Shown: positions 9,651 to 22,367, counted from the first letter of the stretch. The stretch is DNA of 64,000 bases from Burkholderiales bacterium (GCA_947451035.1 CANFXR010000001.1:46123-110122), one strand, 5' to 3'. Program-made: numbers and translations. Notes: a model not told the origin generated them from the letters alone.

Positions 9651-10910
9651 ATGACTCGTCCCGCCGTTGCCTATTTGGTTAATCAATACCCGAAGGTCAG
9701 CCACAGTTTTATTCGGCGGGAGATTTTGGCGCTCGAGCGGCTGGGCTTGGTCGTTCACCGCTGGGCATCTCGTGGATGGGATGCCGATTGTCCTGACCCC
9801 GCTGACTTGGCTGAGCAGCGCCGCACACGCTATTTGCTGGCTGCCGGTCGGTTGAGCTTGGTAACCGCTTTGTTGGGCACGCTTTTGACGAACCCCAAAG
9901 CCTTCATTTTCTCCGCAAGGCTGGCCTGGCAGTGCAGCCGTGGCAGTGATCGCCCATGGCCGGTTCACCTCGTCTATCTGGCGCAGGCCTGTGTTGCATT
10001 GAAATGGGCGCGCGAGGTCGGCGTGACCCACGTGCATGCGCACTTTGGCACCAATCCGACCGAGGTGGCCATGTTGTTGACTGCGCTTGGCGGTCCCCCT
10101 TTCAGCTTCACGGTTCATGGCCCCGAAGAGTTCGACAAACCCCAGTCGTTGCATCTGCAGCGCAAGATTCAGCGCTCGGCCTTCGTCGTGGCGATCAGTT
10201 CTTACGGCCGCAGCCAGATTTACCGCTGGGCTGCGCTGGCAGATTGGCCCAAAGTGCAGGTTGTCCATTGCGCCCTTGACGCGCAGTTCACCGATCGGCC
10301 GCTGCAGCCAGCAACGCATTTGCCCCGACTGGTGTGCGTCGGGCGACTTTGTGAGCAAAAAGGTCAGTTGCTGCTGATTCAAGCGGTGCAACTGCTGTTG
10401 AAGCAGGGCGTCGCCTGTGAGCTGGTCCTGGCTGGCGATGGCGAGATGCGAGCCGAGATCGAAGCGCTGATCCGGGAAGGTGGTTTGACCGAGAGGGTGC
10501 GCATCACCGGCTGGATTAGTGGCGAGCAGGTCGCGCGTGAACTTCAAACCGCTCGCGCCCTGGTGCTGCCCAGTTTTGCCGAGGGGTTGCCAGTGGTCAT
10601 CATGGAGGCGATGGCACTTGGCCGGCCAATCATCAGTACGTTTGTGGCCGGCATTCCAGAGTTGGTGCGGCCCGGGGAAAACGGTTGGCTGGTTCCTGCT
10701 GGCGATATCGAGGCGCTCGCGGGCGCGATGCGCGCTTGCCTCGAAGCCGCCCCGGATCGGCTCAATGCAATGGGCGCAGCCGGACGCGAGCGCGTTCTGC
10801 TGCATCACTGCGCTGATGTCGAAGCAGCCAAGCTAGCTGCGTGGTTTCAGCAATCGGCTGCTTCGGCCGATAAGCCGGCCATGTCTTACACCCCCGGACA
10901 ACCACGATGA
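9651..10910 (+). CDS. Glycosyltransferase family 4
   Basis: VAYLVNQYPKVSHSFIRREI, VCVGRLCEQKGQLLLIQAV, PSFAEGLPVVIMEAMALGRPII (GT4 E-x7-E region). Confidence 0.85.
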   Translation: MTRPAVAYLVNQYPKVSHSFIRREILALERLGLVVHRWASRGWDADCPDPADLAEQRRTRYLLAAGRLSLVTALLGTLLTNPKAFIFSARLAWQCSRGSDRPWPVHLVYLAQACVALKWAREVGVTHVHAHFGTNPTEVAMLLTALGGPPFSFTVHGPEEFDKPQSLHLQRKIQRSAFVVAISSYGRSQIYRWAALADWPKVQVVHCALDAQFTDRPLQPATHLPRLVCVGRLCEQKGQLLLIQAVQLLLKQGVACELVLAGDGEMRAEIEALIREGGLTERVRITGWISGEQVARELQTARALVLPSFAEGLPVVIMEAMALGRPIISTFVAGIPELVRPGENGWLVPAGDIEALAGAMRACLEAAPDRLNAMGAAGRERVLLHHCADVEAAKLAAWFQQSAASADKPAMSYTPGQPR

Positions 10911-12142
10911 ACAGCGAACTGCCGACGGCGTTGGGTGCGGTCGCGAGCCTGCTGTTCGGTGTTCTGTGGGTTCCCGTGACCGTGTTTTCTTTACAAGTGT
11001 TCGCGGCGAGACCACATCAGTCCAACCAGGGCGGCCCAGCGGCAAATGGCGGGGGCCTTGATGACTCTGAATCCGAGCCGCGCCCACGGCTTGCCGTGTT
11101 AGTCCCTGCACACAACGAGGCGGTCGGTATCGCCGCGACCTTGATCGACGTGCTCTCGCAGCTGAACGCGGGCGACCGCTTGCTGGTGGTGGCAGATAAC
11201 TGCAGTGACGCGACGGCTGATGTCGCGCGGCACTGCGGCGCAGAGGTGATCGAGCGACAGCACGACACCTTGCGCGGAAAGGGCTACGCACTTGATTTCG
11301 GTTTGCAGCATCTGGCTACCGTGCCACCCGAGGTGCTGATCGTTGTTGATGCCGACTGCTCCTTGGACGCCTGCGCCTTGCAGCGCTTGGCGGTGGCGTG
11401 CGCCAGAACTCAGCGACCGGTTCAGGGCCTGTACCTGATGCACGCCCCCGTAAATGCCCCACTGGGCCGTCGCGTGGCCGCTTTCGCCTGGCGGGTCAAG
11501 AACTGGCTGCGCCCTTTAGGTGCATCCCGCTTGGGGATGCCGTGCCCGCTTATGGGGACCGGTATGGCCTTCCCGTGGATGTTGATCGGCGGCATGTCGC
11601 TGGCCACGGCGCATCTGGTGGAGGACATGAAGCTTGGCATCGAGTTGGCCCGTGCGGGATCTCCCCCACTGTTTGTTCCTGAAGCGAAGGTGAACAGCAT
11701 GTTTCCGCTGGCCCGCGAGGCCGTTCAGGCCCAACGAGCCCGTTGGGAACACGGGCACCTCTCGATGCTACTCACAGAAGGCCCAAGCCTCCTTGGCCGA
11801 GCGCTGGTGGCGTGGGATTTGCGCCTCGCGGCGATGGCGTTGGATCTGATGGTGCCGCCACTGACGCTGTTGCTGGGGTCGGTGCTGTTGGCCGTGGCCA
11901 CCGGTGTGGTGATGTTGTTGGTTGCTTCGGCCTTGCCGGCATGGGTCGCCTGTGGCTGCCTTACGTTGATGTTGGTTGCCATAGCCAGGGCTTGGTGGCT
12001 GGTTGGGCGTGACTTGTTGTCGTGGGGAGACCTACTTCGCGCACCTGCCCATGCCGTGCTGAAAATCCCGCTTTACTTGAAGTTCATCACCAACCGCCAA
12101 AAGGAGTGGGTGCGAACCGAACGACATGACGACAACTCCTGA
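10907..12142 (+). CDS. Membrane glycosyltransferase family 2 (cellulose-synthase-like)
   Basis: LAVLVPAHNEAVGIAAT, VDADCSLD, QRARWEHGH, C-terminal TM helices. Confidence 0.82.
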   Translation: MNSELPTALGAVASLLFGVLWVPVTVFSLQVFAARPHQSNQGGPAANGGGLDDSESEPRPRLAVLVPAHNEAVGIAATLIDVLSQLNAGDRLLVVADNCSDATADVARHCGAEVIERQHDTLRGKGYALDFGLQHLATVPPEVLIVVDADCSLDACALQRLAVACARTQRPVQGLYLMHAPVNAPLGRRVAAFAWRVKNWLRPLGASRLGMPCPLMGTGMAFPWMLIGGMSLATAHLVEDMKLGIELARAGSPPLFVPEAKVNSMFPLAREAVQAQRARWEHGHLSMLLTEGPSLLGRALVAWDLRLAAMALDLMVPPLTLLLGSVLLAVATGVVMLLVASALPAWVACGCLTLMLVAIARAWWLVGRDLLSWGDLLRAPAHAVLKIPLYLKFITNRQKEWVRTERHDDNS

Positions 12143-13256
12143 TCCCGATCCGGTTGCGTCCTTGCGGTCAACACACCAAGCCAGCGGACACACCGTCGAC
12201 TTCGGTCGCCACCTCTGTCTGGTGCTGGGACTGCCGTTTGACCTGATCGACCTAGATGCAGCCGTCGCTCGCATTCGTGCCGCCGTGGACTCGCGAACCC
12301 GGCTGTTCATCTCGACGCCGAACACCAACTTTGTTGTCGCCGCGATGCGTGACTCAGTGTTTCGGGACTCTGTTTTCCACAGCGACATGAGTCTCATGGA
12401 CGGAAAACCCTTGGTCTGGGCAGCCAGACTGATGGGCATTCCCGTACCGGAGCGTGTGAGCGGGGCCGACGTATTTGAAGCCTTGGGTCGACCAGGATCG
12501 GCCCCGATGTCGATCTATCTCTTCGGCGGACAACCAGGTATCTCTGCTAGGGCGGCGGCGAACATCAATGCCTCTCGGGGGCCCTTGAGTTGCGTCGGAT
12601 TCGATGAGGCTGGCTTTGGAAATATCGAAGACATGAGCGACGACGCGACCATTGATCGCATCAATGCCAGCGGAGCAGACTTTCTCGTGGTGTCACTGGG
12701 CGCAGCCAAGGGGCAAGCCTGGATCGAACATAACCTGGCGCGTTTGCAGGTTCCTGTCGTCAGCCACTTGGGCGCTGTCGTGGGTTTCGTTGCCGGTTCT
12801 GTGCGGCGCGCTCCACCATGGATGCGGTGGTCAGGGTTGGAGTGGCTGTGGCGGGTGAAGGAGGAACCGCAACTGTGGAGAAGATACGCCCGCGACGGTT
12901 TCGCCTTCCTTGGCCTGCTGGCGCTCCATGTGGTCCCGAATGCCCTGAGGCGACGCCCGCATGGGCGTACAAGCGAACCAGTTTCGCAGGCATGCCGGAT
13001 CAGCGAGTCAGCAACCAGCATGACGATTACTCTTGCGGGCACGCTAGGTGGCAGTGAACAGCAGGCACTCAAACAAATATGTCACGCCGGTGCCTGTGCA
13101 AGTCGCACGCTCACGATAGACCTGTCGGGCGTGATTGAAATAGACAACTCCTGTTTGGCCGCGCTGATGCTGCTTCAGGCACATCGCAGGCGCTGCGGGT
13201 TGAACGCAAAATTTCTTTACCCCACCTCCAGTCGCATACAGATCCCGAAAGACTAG
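12126..13256 (+). CDS. WecB/TagA/CpsF-family glycosyltransferase with C-terminal STAS-like domain
   Basis: TPNTNFVVAAMRD, SLMDGKPLVWAARLMG, ADFLVVSLGAAKGQAWIEHN, RAPPWMRWSGLEWLWRVKEEPQLWRRY; C-terminus TLTIDLSGVIEIDNSCLAALMLLQ resembles STAS core. Confidence 0.82.
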   Translation: MTTTPDPDPVASLRSTHQASGHTVDFGRHLCLVLGLPFDLIDLDAAVARIRAAVDSRTRLFISTPNTNFVVAAMRDSVFRDSVFHSDMSLMDGKPLVWAARLMGIPVPERVSGADVFEALGRPGSAPMSIYLFGGQPGISARAAANINASRGPLSCVGFDEAGFGNIEDMSDDATIDRINASGADFLVVSLGAAKGQAWIEHNLARLQVPVVSHLGAVVGFVAGSVRRAPPWMRWSGLEWLWRVKEEPQLWRRYARDGFAFLGLLALHVVPNALRRRPHGRTSEPVSQACRISESATSMTITLAGTLGGSEQQALKQICHAGACASRTLTIDLSGVIEIDNSCLAALMLLQAHRRRCGLNAKFLYPTSSRIQIPKD

Positions 13257-13257
13257 T

Positions 13258-14607
13258 TTGACCTCCGAATCTGTCGAGTTACCGAAAACCCTGCGTCAGC
13301 GAGTAATAAGTGCAGGCGGTTGGGCGCTCGGCGGATATGCCATTGGACAAGTTCTGCGCTTGGCAAGCAACTTGATACTTGCCCGACTTTTGTTCCCCGA
13401 AGCTTTCGGGATCATGGCGATCGCTGGTGCGATTTACGTCGGCGTCGTCATGCTGACCGATGTCGGAATAGGCCAGAGCATCATCGTCCACCAAGATGGG
13501 GGTGACGACCTGTTTCTTGATACTGCATGGGTATTGCAGATAATAAAGGGCACCCTCATTGCAGTGATTCTTGCGCTTGGATCAGGGTGGGCTGCCGATT
13601 TCTATGCGGACAAGCGACTTCATGAGATCGTTCTTATCATTGCTGCTACCGCACTGATTGGTGGATTTAATTCAACCAAACTGCAAACAGCCCATCGAAA
13701 CATGCAGGAACGGCAATTTTTCTTGGTTAATCTGGTGTCGCAGGCGGTCAGCATCGTAACGATGGTTGCCTTGGCATTTCTTAATAAAAGCCCTTCCAGC
13801 CTCGCATGGGGGGGCGTCGCAGGCGCTATTTTTACCTGCGCAACAAGTCACTTTTATTATCCTGGCCGCCTCAACCGACTTCGTCTTGACCGGAGTCATA
13901 CGCATCAAATCATGAGGTTCGGGGGAATAGTTCTTGTGAGTTCGACATTAACATTTGCTTGTGGAGAAGGAAGCAAGCTGTTGATGGGCTCCCTCATTGA
14001 CATGAAGACGATGGGGATTATAAGTATCGCGACCTCATTGAGTGGTCTTTGTGTTGGTATGGCAACGATGCTTTCTGGGAGAATACTATTTCCGGCGTAT
14101 GCCGAATTGCACAGGGAGGCGGCCTACTGCAAATTATATTCAGCGGTAAGTAAGGCGAGGGCCGTGCAAATAATATTTATGTGCGCTGTCTCAATAATTA
14201 TTATTTTTATTTCACGTCCGCTGATTGGGTTTTTTTACGACTCAAGATACTCGGAGGTTGCTGCGATTTTGGAAATAATGGCAATTGGCAACTTGGCGGT
14301 TGCATTGAATGTTTCATACGAATGTTTGGACATGGCAATTGGTCGCCCTGACCTCAAAATAAGGGTTGTGATCGTCATGGCTGCTAGTCTATGGGCGGCA
14401 GTTTTCATTGGGCATCACTACTGGGGAAGCATGGGTGTAATTTATGGGATCGCTGCATCGGGGTGGCTGAGTTATCCATTTATTTCTTATATATATTCAA
14501 GGGTTGGATTCTGGTATCCTAAAATTGACTTCCCTGTAATTGTTATGTCTATAGTAGCCGTAATTATTGCTGTGCGACTTGGGCATGGGCTGCCGGAATT
14601 TATCTGA
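13258..14607 (+). CDS. Oligosaccharide flippase (Wzx/PST family)
   Basis: GGWALGGYAIGQVLRLASNLILARLLFPEAFGIMAIA, polytopic; locus context. Confidence 0.82.
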   Translation: MTSESVELPKTLRQRVISAGGWALGGYAIGQVLRLASNLILARLLFPEAFGIMAIAGAIYVGVVMLTDVGIGQSIIVHQDGGDDLFLDTAWVLQIIKGTLIAVILALGSGWAADFYADKRLHEIVLIIAATALIGGFNSTKLQTAHRNMQERQFFLVNLVSQAVSIVTMVALAFLNKSPSSLAWGGVAGAIFTCATSHFYYPGRLNRLRLDRSHTHQIMRFGGIVLVSSTLTFACGEGSKLLMGSLIDMKTMGIISIATSLSGLCVGMATMLSGRILFPAYAELHREAAYCKLYSAVSKARAVQIIFMCAVSIIIIFISRPLIGFFYDSRYSEVAAILEIMAIGNLAVALNVSYECLDMAIGRPDLKIRVVIVMAASLWAAVFIGHHYWGSMGVIYGIAASGWLSYPFISYIYSRVGFWYPKIDFPVIVMSIVAVIIAVRLGHGLPEFI

Positions 14608-14889
14608 TCAAGTCCGAAGCAATTTTTCTTGTCGGGAGTCTGGGCGGTAGAGAGTCGTCTGGGGCATCGGGGCGCTTCTTCGCGCCTGCTGCAGACTGCG
14701 CTAGCAAAAAACGCTAGACCGACAAAGCCCCCGCACCCATTCGAGCCCATAGCGTCGGTTGGTCACCTTGTCGCCATGATCGGTCGCGATGCCGAAACGT
14801 CCTAGCTCGCGCAATCTGGATTTGCCAAGGCCGACACCCTAAACGCTACACAGGCCATTCGGAAAATTCGATATTACCCTTCACAGACT

Positions 14890-16263
14890 TCAAGCCAAGA
14901 ACCCCAAATTTGGTTTCGAAAATCTTCCAATGTTTGGCACGACGGTAGACAAGTCTGATGCTGGCACGCCAAACCAGGATGCGAGGGTGGCCGCATACTC
15001 ATCCACGGATGTGGTGGGGATCAATCGACCCTGCCCGGCGTCGTCCGGACTTCCCAGCGACACCGTCGGAAAGCGCCCGTAAATCCGATTGCCCAAGACC
15101 GCATCGCCCATGACGAAGTGGTGTCCGCCCCAACCGTGATCGGCACCTTGGCCGTTGCTTTGCAGGGCTCGGCCAAAATCGGAGGCCGTAAAGCTGGTCA
15201 CGTTGCCAGAAACGCCCATCGCAACCGTCGCCTGATAAAACGCGGTCATGGCGTCGGAAAGGTCTTTCAGTTTGGCCGCTTGGCCATTCACCAGATCTGC
15301 ATGGAAGTCGTAACCCCCCATCTGCACATAAAAAATCTGCCGCTTTTGTGCCAATCCACCTCGTGCTCCGATCAAACGGGCCACCATTTGCAGTTGTTTG
15401 CCGATGTCTGTGGTGGGGAAGGGCGTGCTCAGCGATACACCAGACAGAGCGGTGGTGACCAAAGACTCAGTTGCGATGGCACGGGATGAAACCTTGTTCA
15501 ACTCGCCTTCCATCAGTGTGCCGGTTCGTTGCTCCGTCATCAGTCTGCGTAACGCAGTGGCACCTGCGGCCGAGTAGTTGAACAGGCCACCCAATGCGTT
15601 CACCTTGACCGCACCATTGGTCGTGACTTGGTACTGGATCGTGTCGTTTCCAACCTGTGTGAGATTGTTGCCAGCCACTGACATCGCGATCGACACTCCA
15701 CTGCCGGTGTTGAATGCGCTGTTGGTTAGGTCGCCAATACGGCCCATCCAACCCGTGCTTGAGGCACGGTCTGGCAAGCCCGTTTGCCAGGCGCCCGCCT
15801 GGTCCGAGTGGGAGAACAGTTGGAAGGGCAAGGTGGCGCTGCCGTTCTTGTACTGCGCCTGGGTCGTAGGCGCACACAGAGTGCCCACATTAGCAAGCAC
15901 GGCGAGCTTCCCCTGATCAAAAACCGATTTCAAGCCACTCAGCGATCCGTGCATCGCCAAGGTGGGCCCGGTCCAACCCGTGGGACTGATCTGCTGGAGC
16001 GCAGAGATGGGCAAGGCGAGCGAACCTCTCCCTTTGGCGTAGAGGTCGTACTCCGCTGCGCTGATGGGAACGATCGTGTTTGACTGATCATTGCCCCCAC
16101 TGAGGTAGATGCAAACCAGAGCCTTGTAGTCGCTGGCTTGCTGTGCGCCGGCTGCCCCCATGGCGAGCAGGTTGGCTGCGAAGGGCGCCCCGGCCAAAGC
16201 CCCGAGCTTGGATGCCTGCCGAAGGAAGTTGCGGCGGCTTGATGAATCGTTGAGATTTTTCAT
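14890..16263 (-). CDS. DUF1501 domain-containing protein (Tat-exported)
   Basis: SSRRNFLRQASKLGALAGAPF Tat-like signal; LVCIYLSGGNDQSNTIVP; VQMGGYDFHADLVNGQAAKLKDLSDAMTAFY; paired with DUF1800 gene. Confidence 0.88.
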   Translation of the reverse strand: MKNLNDSSSRRNFLRQASKLGALAGAPFAANLLAMGAAGAQQASDYKALVCIYLSGGNDQSNTIVPISAAEYDLYAKGRGSLALPISALQQISPTGWTGPTLAMHGSLSGLKSVFDQGKLAVLANVGTLCAPTTQAQYKNGSATLPFQLFSHSDQAGAWQTGLPDRASSTGWMGRIGDLTNSAFNTGSGVSIAMSVAGNNLTQVGNDTIQYQVTTNGAVKVNALGGLFNYSAAGATALRRLMTEQRTGTLMEGELNKVSSRAIATESLVTTALSGVSLSTPFPTTDIGKQLQMVARLIGARGGLAQKRQIFYVQMGGYDFHADLVNGQAAKLKDLSDAMTAFYQATVAMGVSGNVTSFTASDFGRALQSNGQGADHGWGGHHFVMGDAVLGNRIYGRFPTVSLGSPDDAGQGRLIPTTSVDEYAATLASWFGVPASDLSTVVPNIGRFSKPNLGFLA

Positions 16264-16272
16264 GAATGCCCC

Positions 16273-18375
<2,103 letters not shown>

Positions 18376-18805
18376 TGTTTCTCCCACTGCTTAGGGTTGT
18401 CGATCCCGACAGGTTGCCTGTGGTTCGAGAGTTCTGATAGCCGGAAAAGGTATTCTTTTGACGAGGATCAAATGGACTGACAAGCAGCCCGGCTCTACGC
18501 CCAAATCAGAAAGCCCTCACGCCCCCATCTTGATCTCCGAAGTTCCAGCCGGCGACTGTTTGACCATCATTGAAGGCTCACCGACAGGGTCGGTATGGCT
18601 GGGAGCAGTGCCAGCAATGATGCATCCGTTCGCCGTTGCCCGACAGAGGAGTCGGGGCGTGGTTCGGTGAACATAGCTGACTCATCGGCAGCTTTCGGTG
18701 GCGCTTGAGGCATTCGCTGTAAGCGAGCACTGCCAGATGAAAGCAAATGTTTCCGAGCTCAGGCCCCACGTAAACTTCAATCGATTGATGCCACCGACGA
18801 GCCCC

Positions 18806-19501
18806 ATGAAGCCACTGACAGTTTCCATCATTCTGGCGATCCTCATGGGATCGGCCTCTGTGGCTGGCTTCGTGGCACGGCCGTCGACCAAAGCCGCTCA
18901 GGTCGGACCGCGCTTCGTGCTGGAAGACACCGTTCCCCATCAGTTTGGTGACTGGCACGAACTCGCTGAGCGTGGGGCCCGCGTCGTGGACCCGGGGACC
19001 AAGCAGTTGCTCGACAAGCTCTACAGCCAGATGCTCACCCGAACCTACGTGAACTCACGGGGCTATCAGGTGATGTTGTCGCTGGCGTATGGTGATGATC
19101 AACGTGGCGGGCTCGCGGCGCACAAGCCGGAGGTCTGCTACCCGGCTCAGGGCTTCACCTTGCTCGGATTGAATGAGGTGCAACTCGCCACACCGTTCGG
19201 GGATATTGCGGCCAAGCGGCTCTCGACCAGCATGGGTGTGCGCAAGGAGCCGGTGACCTACTGGTTCGCGGTGGGCGACACCGCCATCAAGAACAAGGTT
19301 CAGCAGCGGCTGGTTGAAATCAAGCTGAGCCTGACCGGCCAGATTCCCGACGGGCTGCTGTTTCGGGTCTCATCGATTGATGAGAACACCGCTGGCGCCT
19401 TCGCGGCCCAGGATCAATTCATTGCAGACTTGTTGGCCGCCGTCCCGGTCGATGAGCGCAAGCGCTTGAGCGGGCTGGGGAACAAGCCCGCCGGGGGCTG
19501 A
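18806..19501 (+). CDS. epsI: Exosortase-associated protein EpsI
   Basis: N-terminal TM; VMLSLAYGDDQRGGLAAHKPEVCYPAQGFTLLG (EpsI hallmark HxPExCYPaxG). Confidence 0.87.
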   Translation: MKPLTVSIILAILMGSASVAGFVARPSTKAAQVGPRFVLEDTVPHQFGDWHELAERGARVVDPGTKQLLDKLYSQMLTRTYVNSRGYQVMLSLAYGDDQRGGLAAHKPEVCYPAQGFTLLGLNEVQLATPFGDIAAKRLSTSMGVRKEPVTYWFAVGDTAIKNKVQQRLVEIKLSLTGQIPDGLLFRVSSIDENTAGAFAAQDQFIADLLAAVPVDERKRLSGLGNKPAGG

Positions 19502-19522
19502 CGGGCGTCACCCCCGGCGGGC
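19486..19522. terminator. Strong hairpin between convergent epsI and ugd
   Basis: GCCCGCCGGGGG / CCCCCGGCGGGC, 12-bp perfect stem; spans epsI stop codon; no clear U-tract. Confidence 0.5.
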
Positions 19523-19525
19523 ATT

Positions 19526-20863
19526 TCAATGGACTGGGTGAGTGGAGCGCCCGATCCCGCTGTACTCGATGCCCAGTTCAGCCATCAGCGAGGGCTCGTA
19601 GAGGTTGCGGCCATCGATCACCACGGGCTGCTTGAGCGCGGCCTTCATGGCATCGAAATCGGGGCTCTTGAATTCTTTCCACTCGGTGATGATGACCAGA
19701 GCGTCAGCCCCCTCAAGCGCTTGAGCCTGGCTGGTGGCGTAGGTCAGCCGAGGCACGCCCTCCAGCGAGCGTTGGGCCTCGGGCATCGCCACGGGGTCAT
19801 AGGCGCAGATGCTGGCGCCTCGACGAACCAGCTCGGTGATGATCACGCGGCTCGGGGCTTCACGCATGTCGTCGGTGTTGGGCTTGAATGCAAGGCCCCA
19901 CACGCCGAAGCGTCGACCAGTCAGGTCTTCACCGAACCGGGCGACCACCTTGTCGACCAGCACATGTTTTTGCCGCTCGTTGGCTGACTCCACGGCTTGA
20001 AGCACCTGAAGCTCGACGCCGGCGCCTCGCGCCGTCTTGACCAAGGCCTTGACGTCCTTCGGGAAGCATGACCCGCCATAGCCCGCTCCCGCATACAGGA
20101 AGTGGTAGCCGATGCGGGGGTCACTGCCGATGCCCTTGCGCACCAGTTCGATGTCGACACCCACCTTGTCGGCCAGCAGAGCCAGTTCGTTCATGAAACT
20201 GATGCGGGTGGCCAGCATCGAGTTGGCCGCGTACTTGGTGAACTCTGCGCTCTTGAGGTCCATGACCAGCAGGCGATCGTGATTGCGGATGAACGGCGAA
20301 TACAGCGCACGCATCAGCAGGATCGCCCGGTCATCTTCGGCGCCGACCACGATGCGGTCTGGCTTCATGAAGTCTTCGATCGCCGCGCCCTCTTTCAGGA
20401 ACTCGGGGTTCGAGACCACCGAAAAATCGACGTTCACCCCGCGCTTTGCCAGTTCTTCGGCCACGGCCGCCTTGACGCGCGAGCCCGTGCCCACCGGCAC
20501 GGTGCTCTTGTCGATGATGACCTTGTAGTCGGTCATGTGGCGCCCGACGTTGCGGGCGGCTTCCAGCACGTACTGCAGGTCGGCCGATCCGTCTTCGTCG
20601 GGCGGCGTGCCCACGCCGATGAACTGCAGCGTGCCGTGGTTGACGGCGGCGACGATGTCGGTGGTGAACTGCAATCGACCGGCGGCGCGGTTGCGCGTGA
20701 CCATTTCCTGCAGGCCGGGTTCATGGATCGGAATGCCGCCCTCCTGCAGGATGCGGATCTTGGCGGCGTCGACGTCGAGGCACACCACGTGGTTGCCCAT
20801 TTCCGCGAGGCAGGTGCCGCTGACCAAGCCGACGTAACCCGTTCCGATGACGGTGATCTTCAT
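19526..20863 (-). CDS. ugd: UDP-glucose 6-dehydrogenase
   Basis: [59 protein letters not shown]. Confidence 0.95.
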   Translation of the reverse strand: MKITVIGTGYVGLVSGTCLAEMGNHVVCLDVDAAKIRILQEGGIPIHEPGLQEMVTRNRAAGRLQFTTDIVAAVNHGTLQFIGVGTPPDEDGSADLQYVLEAARNVGRHMTDYKVIIDKSTVPVGTGSRVKAAVAEELAKRGVNVDFSVVSNPEFLKEGAAIEDFMKPDRIVVGAEDDRAILLMRALYSPFIRNHDRLLVMDLKSAEFTKYAANSMLATRISFMNELALLADKVGVDIELVRKGIGSDPRIGYHFLYAGAGYGGSCFPKDVKALVKTARGAGVELQVLQAVESANERQKHVLVDKVVARFGEDLTGRRFGVWGLAFKPNTDDMREAPSRVIITELVRRGASICAYDPVAMPEAQRSLEGVPRLTYATSQAQALEGADALVIITEWKEFKSPDFDAMKAALKQPVVIDGRNLYEPSLMAELGIEYSGIGRSTHPVH

Positions 20864-20905
20864 GCGTTTTTCCTGGGGGTTTGAATTGAGCTGAAAGGGG
20901 GATCG

Positions 20906-22363
20906 TTACTTGACGCGGCCGTAGGTGTCATCGAAACGCACGATGTCGTCTTCGCCGAGATAGCTGCCTGACTGCACCTCGATGATTTCGAGCGGCACTT
21001 TCCCGGGGTTGGACAGACGATGCACCGTGCCCAACGGGATGTACGTGCTCTGATTTTCCGTGAGCAATATGACTTGATCACCATTGGTGACCTCTGCCGT
21101 GCCCCGCACCACGATCCAGTGCTCGGCGCGGTGGTGGTGCTTTTGGAGGCTGAGCGACGCGCCGGGTTTGACCAGGATGCGCTTGACCTGAAACCTCGAG
21201 CCCGCGTCGATGCCGTCGTACCAGCCCCAGGGGCGGTGTACCAGCCGGTGCACGTGGTGTTCGCTGCGACCCGCGCTTTGGAGTTGCGCCACGATGTGCT
21301 TCACGTCCTGCCCGCGGCTTCGGTCCACGACCAGAACCGCATCCGGGGTCTCGACCACGATCACGTTGTCCAGCCCCACCACGCTGACCAGGCGGCTGGT
21401 GGCGTGCACGAGCGTGTTGCTGCTGTCGCGCACGATCGTGTCGCCCACCGCAGCGTTGCCCGCAGCGTCTTTGCCGCTGACTTGCCACACGGCATCCCAG
21501 GCGCCCAGATCAGACCAGCCTGCGCGCAGCGGAACCATCAGCACGGGAAATTGAGCGGACCCCGCGCATTTTTCCATCACTGCGTAGTCGATGGACTCGC
21601 TGGGGATCTGGCCGAACAGCGATTTGTCGGGGCGCACAAAGGATGCATCCGTGGCCCGCCCCACCCAGGCGCAGCGCGTGGCGGTTTCAATGTCCGGTCG
21701 GTGCTGCTGCAACGCTGCCAGCCAGGTCGATGCACGCACCACGAAGATGCCGCTATTCCAGAAAAATCGACCGTCCTCCACATAGCGCTGCGCCGTGGCC
21801 AGATCCGGCTTTTCGACAAAACCGGCCACCTCGACGGCCGTCAACTCGGCGCTGCCTGCCGCCTGGATGTAGCCAAAGCCGGTCTCGGGGCGGTCCGGCG
21901 GCACGCCCAGGATCACAAAGGCGCCACCCGCTGCCGCGCGCACCGCGGCTTGCAGCGCTGACTTGAACGCGGGCTCGTCGGTCACCGTCTGGTCGGCAGG
22001 CGTGACGACCAGCACCGGATCACCACCGCTTTCGATGGCTTGCAGCGCGGCCAGCGTCATCGCCGGCGCTGTGTTGCGCCCGGCCGGCTCGAGCAGCAAG
22101 GTGGGCGCCGCGATGCCGGTCTCACGCCACTGGTCGAGAGCGACAAAGCGGTGTTCTTCATTGCCGACCACGCAGGCCGGTGCCAGGGCAATGTCATGGG
22201 CGGCCAGGTCGGTGATGCGGCTGGCAGCCTGCTGAAACAGGCTGCGGTTGCCCTGCAGCACCAGAAACTGCTTGGGGTGCTGAGCACGCGACAGCGGCCA
22301 CAGCCGCGTGCCGCTGCCGCCGGCCATCACGACCGGCAAGACCTTGATTTGTGAGTCGCTCAT
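20906..22363 (-). CDS. manC: Mannose-1-phosphate guanylyltransferase/mannose-6-phosphate isomerase
   Basis: VMAGGSGTRLWPLSRAQHPKQFL; C-terminal cupin HRPWGWYDGIDAG, HHHRAEHWIVVRGTAEV. Confidence 0.95.
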   Translation of the reverse strand: MSDSQIKVLPVVMAGGSGTRLWPLSRAQHPKQFLVLQGNRSLFQQAASRITDLAAHDIALAPACVVGNEEHRFVALDQWRETGIAAPTLLLEPAGRNTAPAMTLAALQAIESGGDPVLVVTPADQTVTDEPAFKSALQAAVRAAAGGAFVILGVPPDRPETGFGYIQAAGSAELTAVEVAGFVEKPDLATAQRYVEDGRFFWNSGIFVVRASTWLAALQQHRPDIETATRCAWVGRATDASFVRPDKSLFGQIPSESIDYAVMEKCAGSAQFPVLMVPLRAGWSDLGAWDAVWQVSGKDAAGNAAVGDTIVRDSSNTLVHATSRLVSVVGLDNVIVVETPDAVLVVDRSRGQDVKHIVAQLQSAGRSEHHVHRLVHRPWGWYDGIDAGSRFQVKRILVKPGASLSLQKHHHRAEHWIVVRGTAEVTNGDQVILLTENQSTYIPLGTVHRLSNPGKVPLEIIEVQSGSYLGEDDIVRFDDTYGRVK

Positions 22364-22367
22364 GGTG

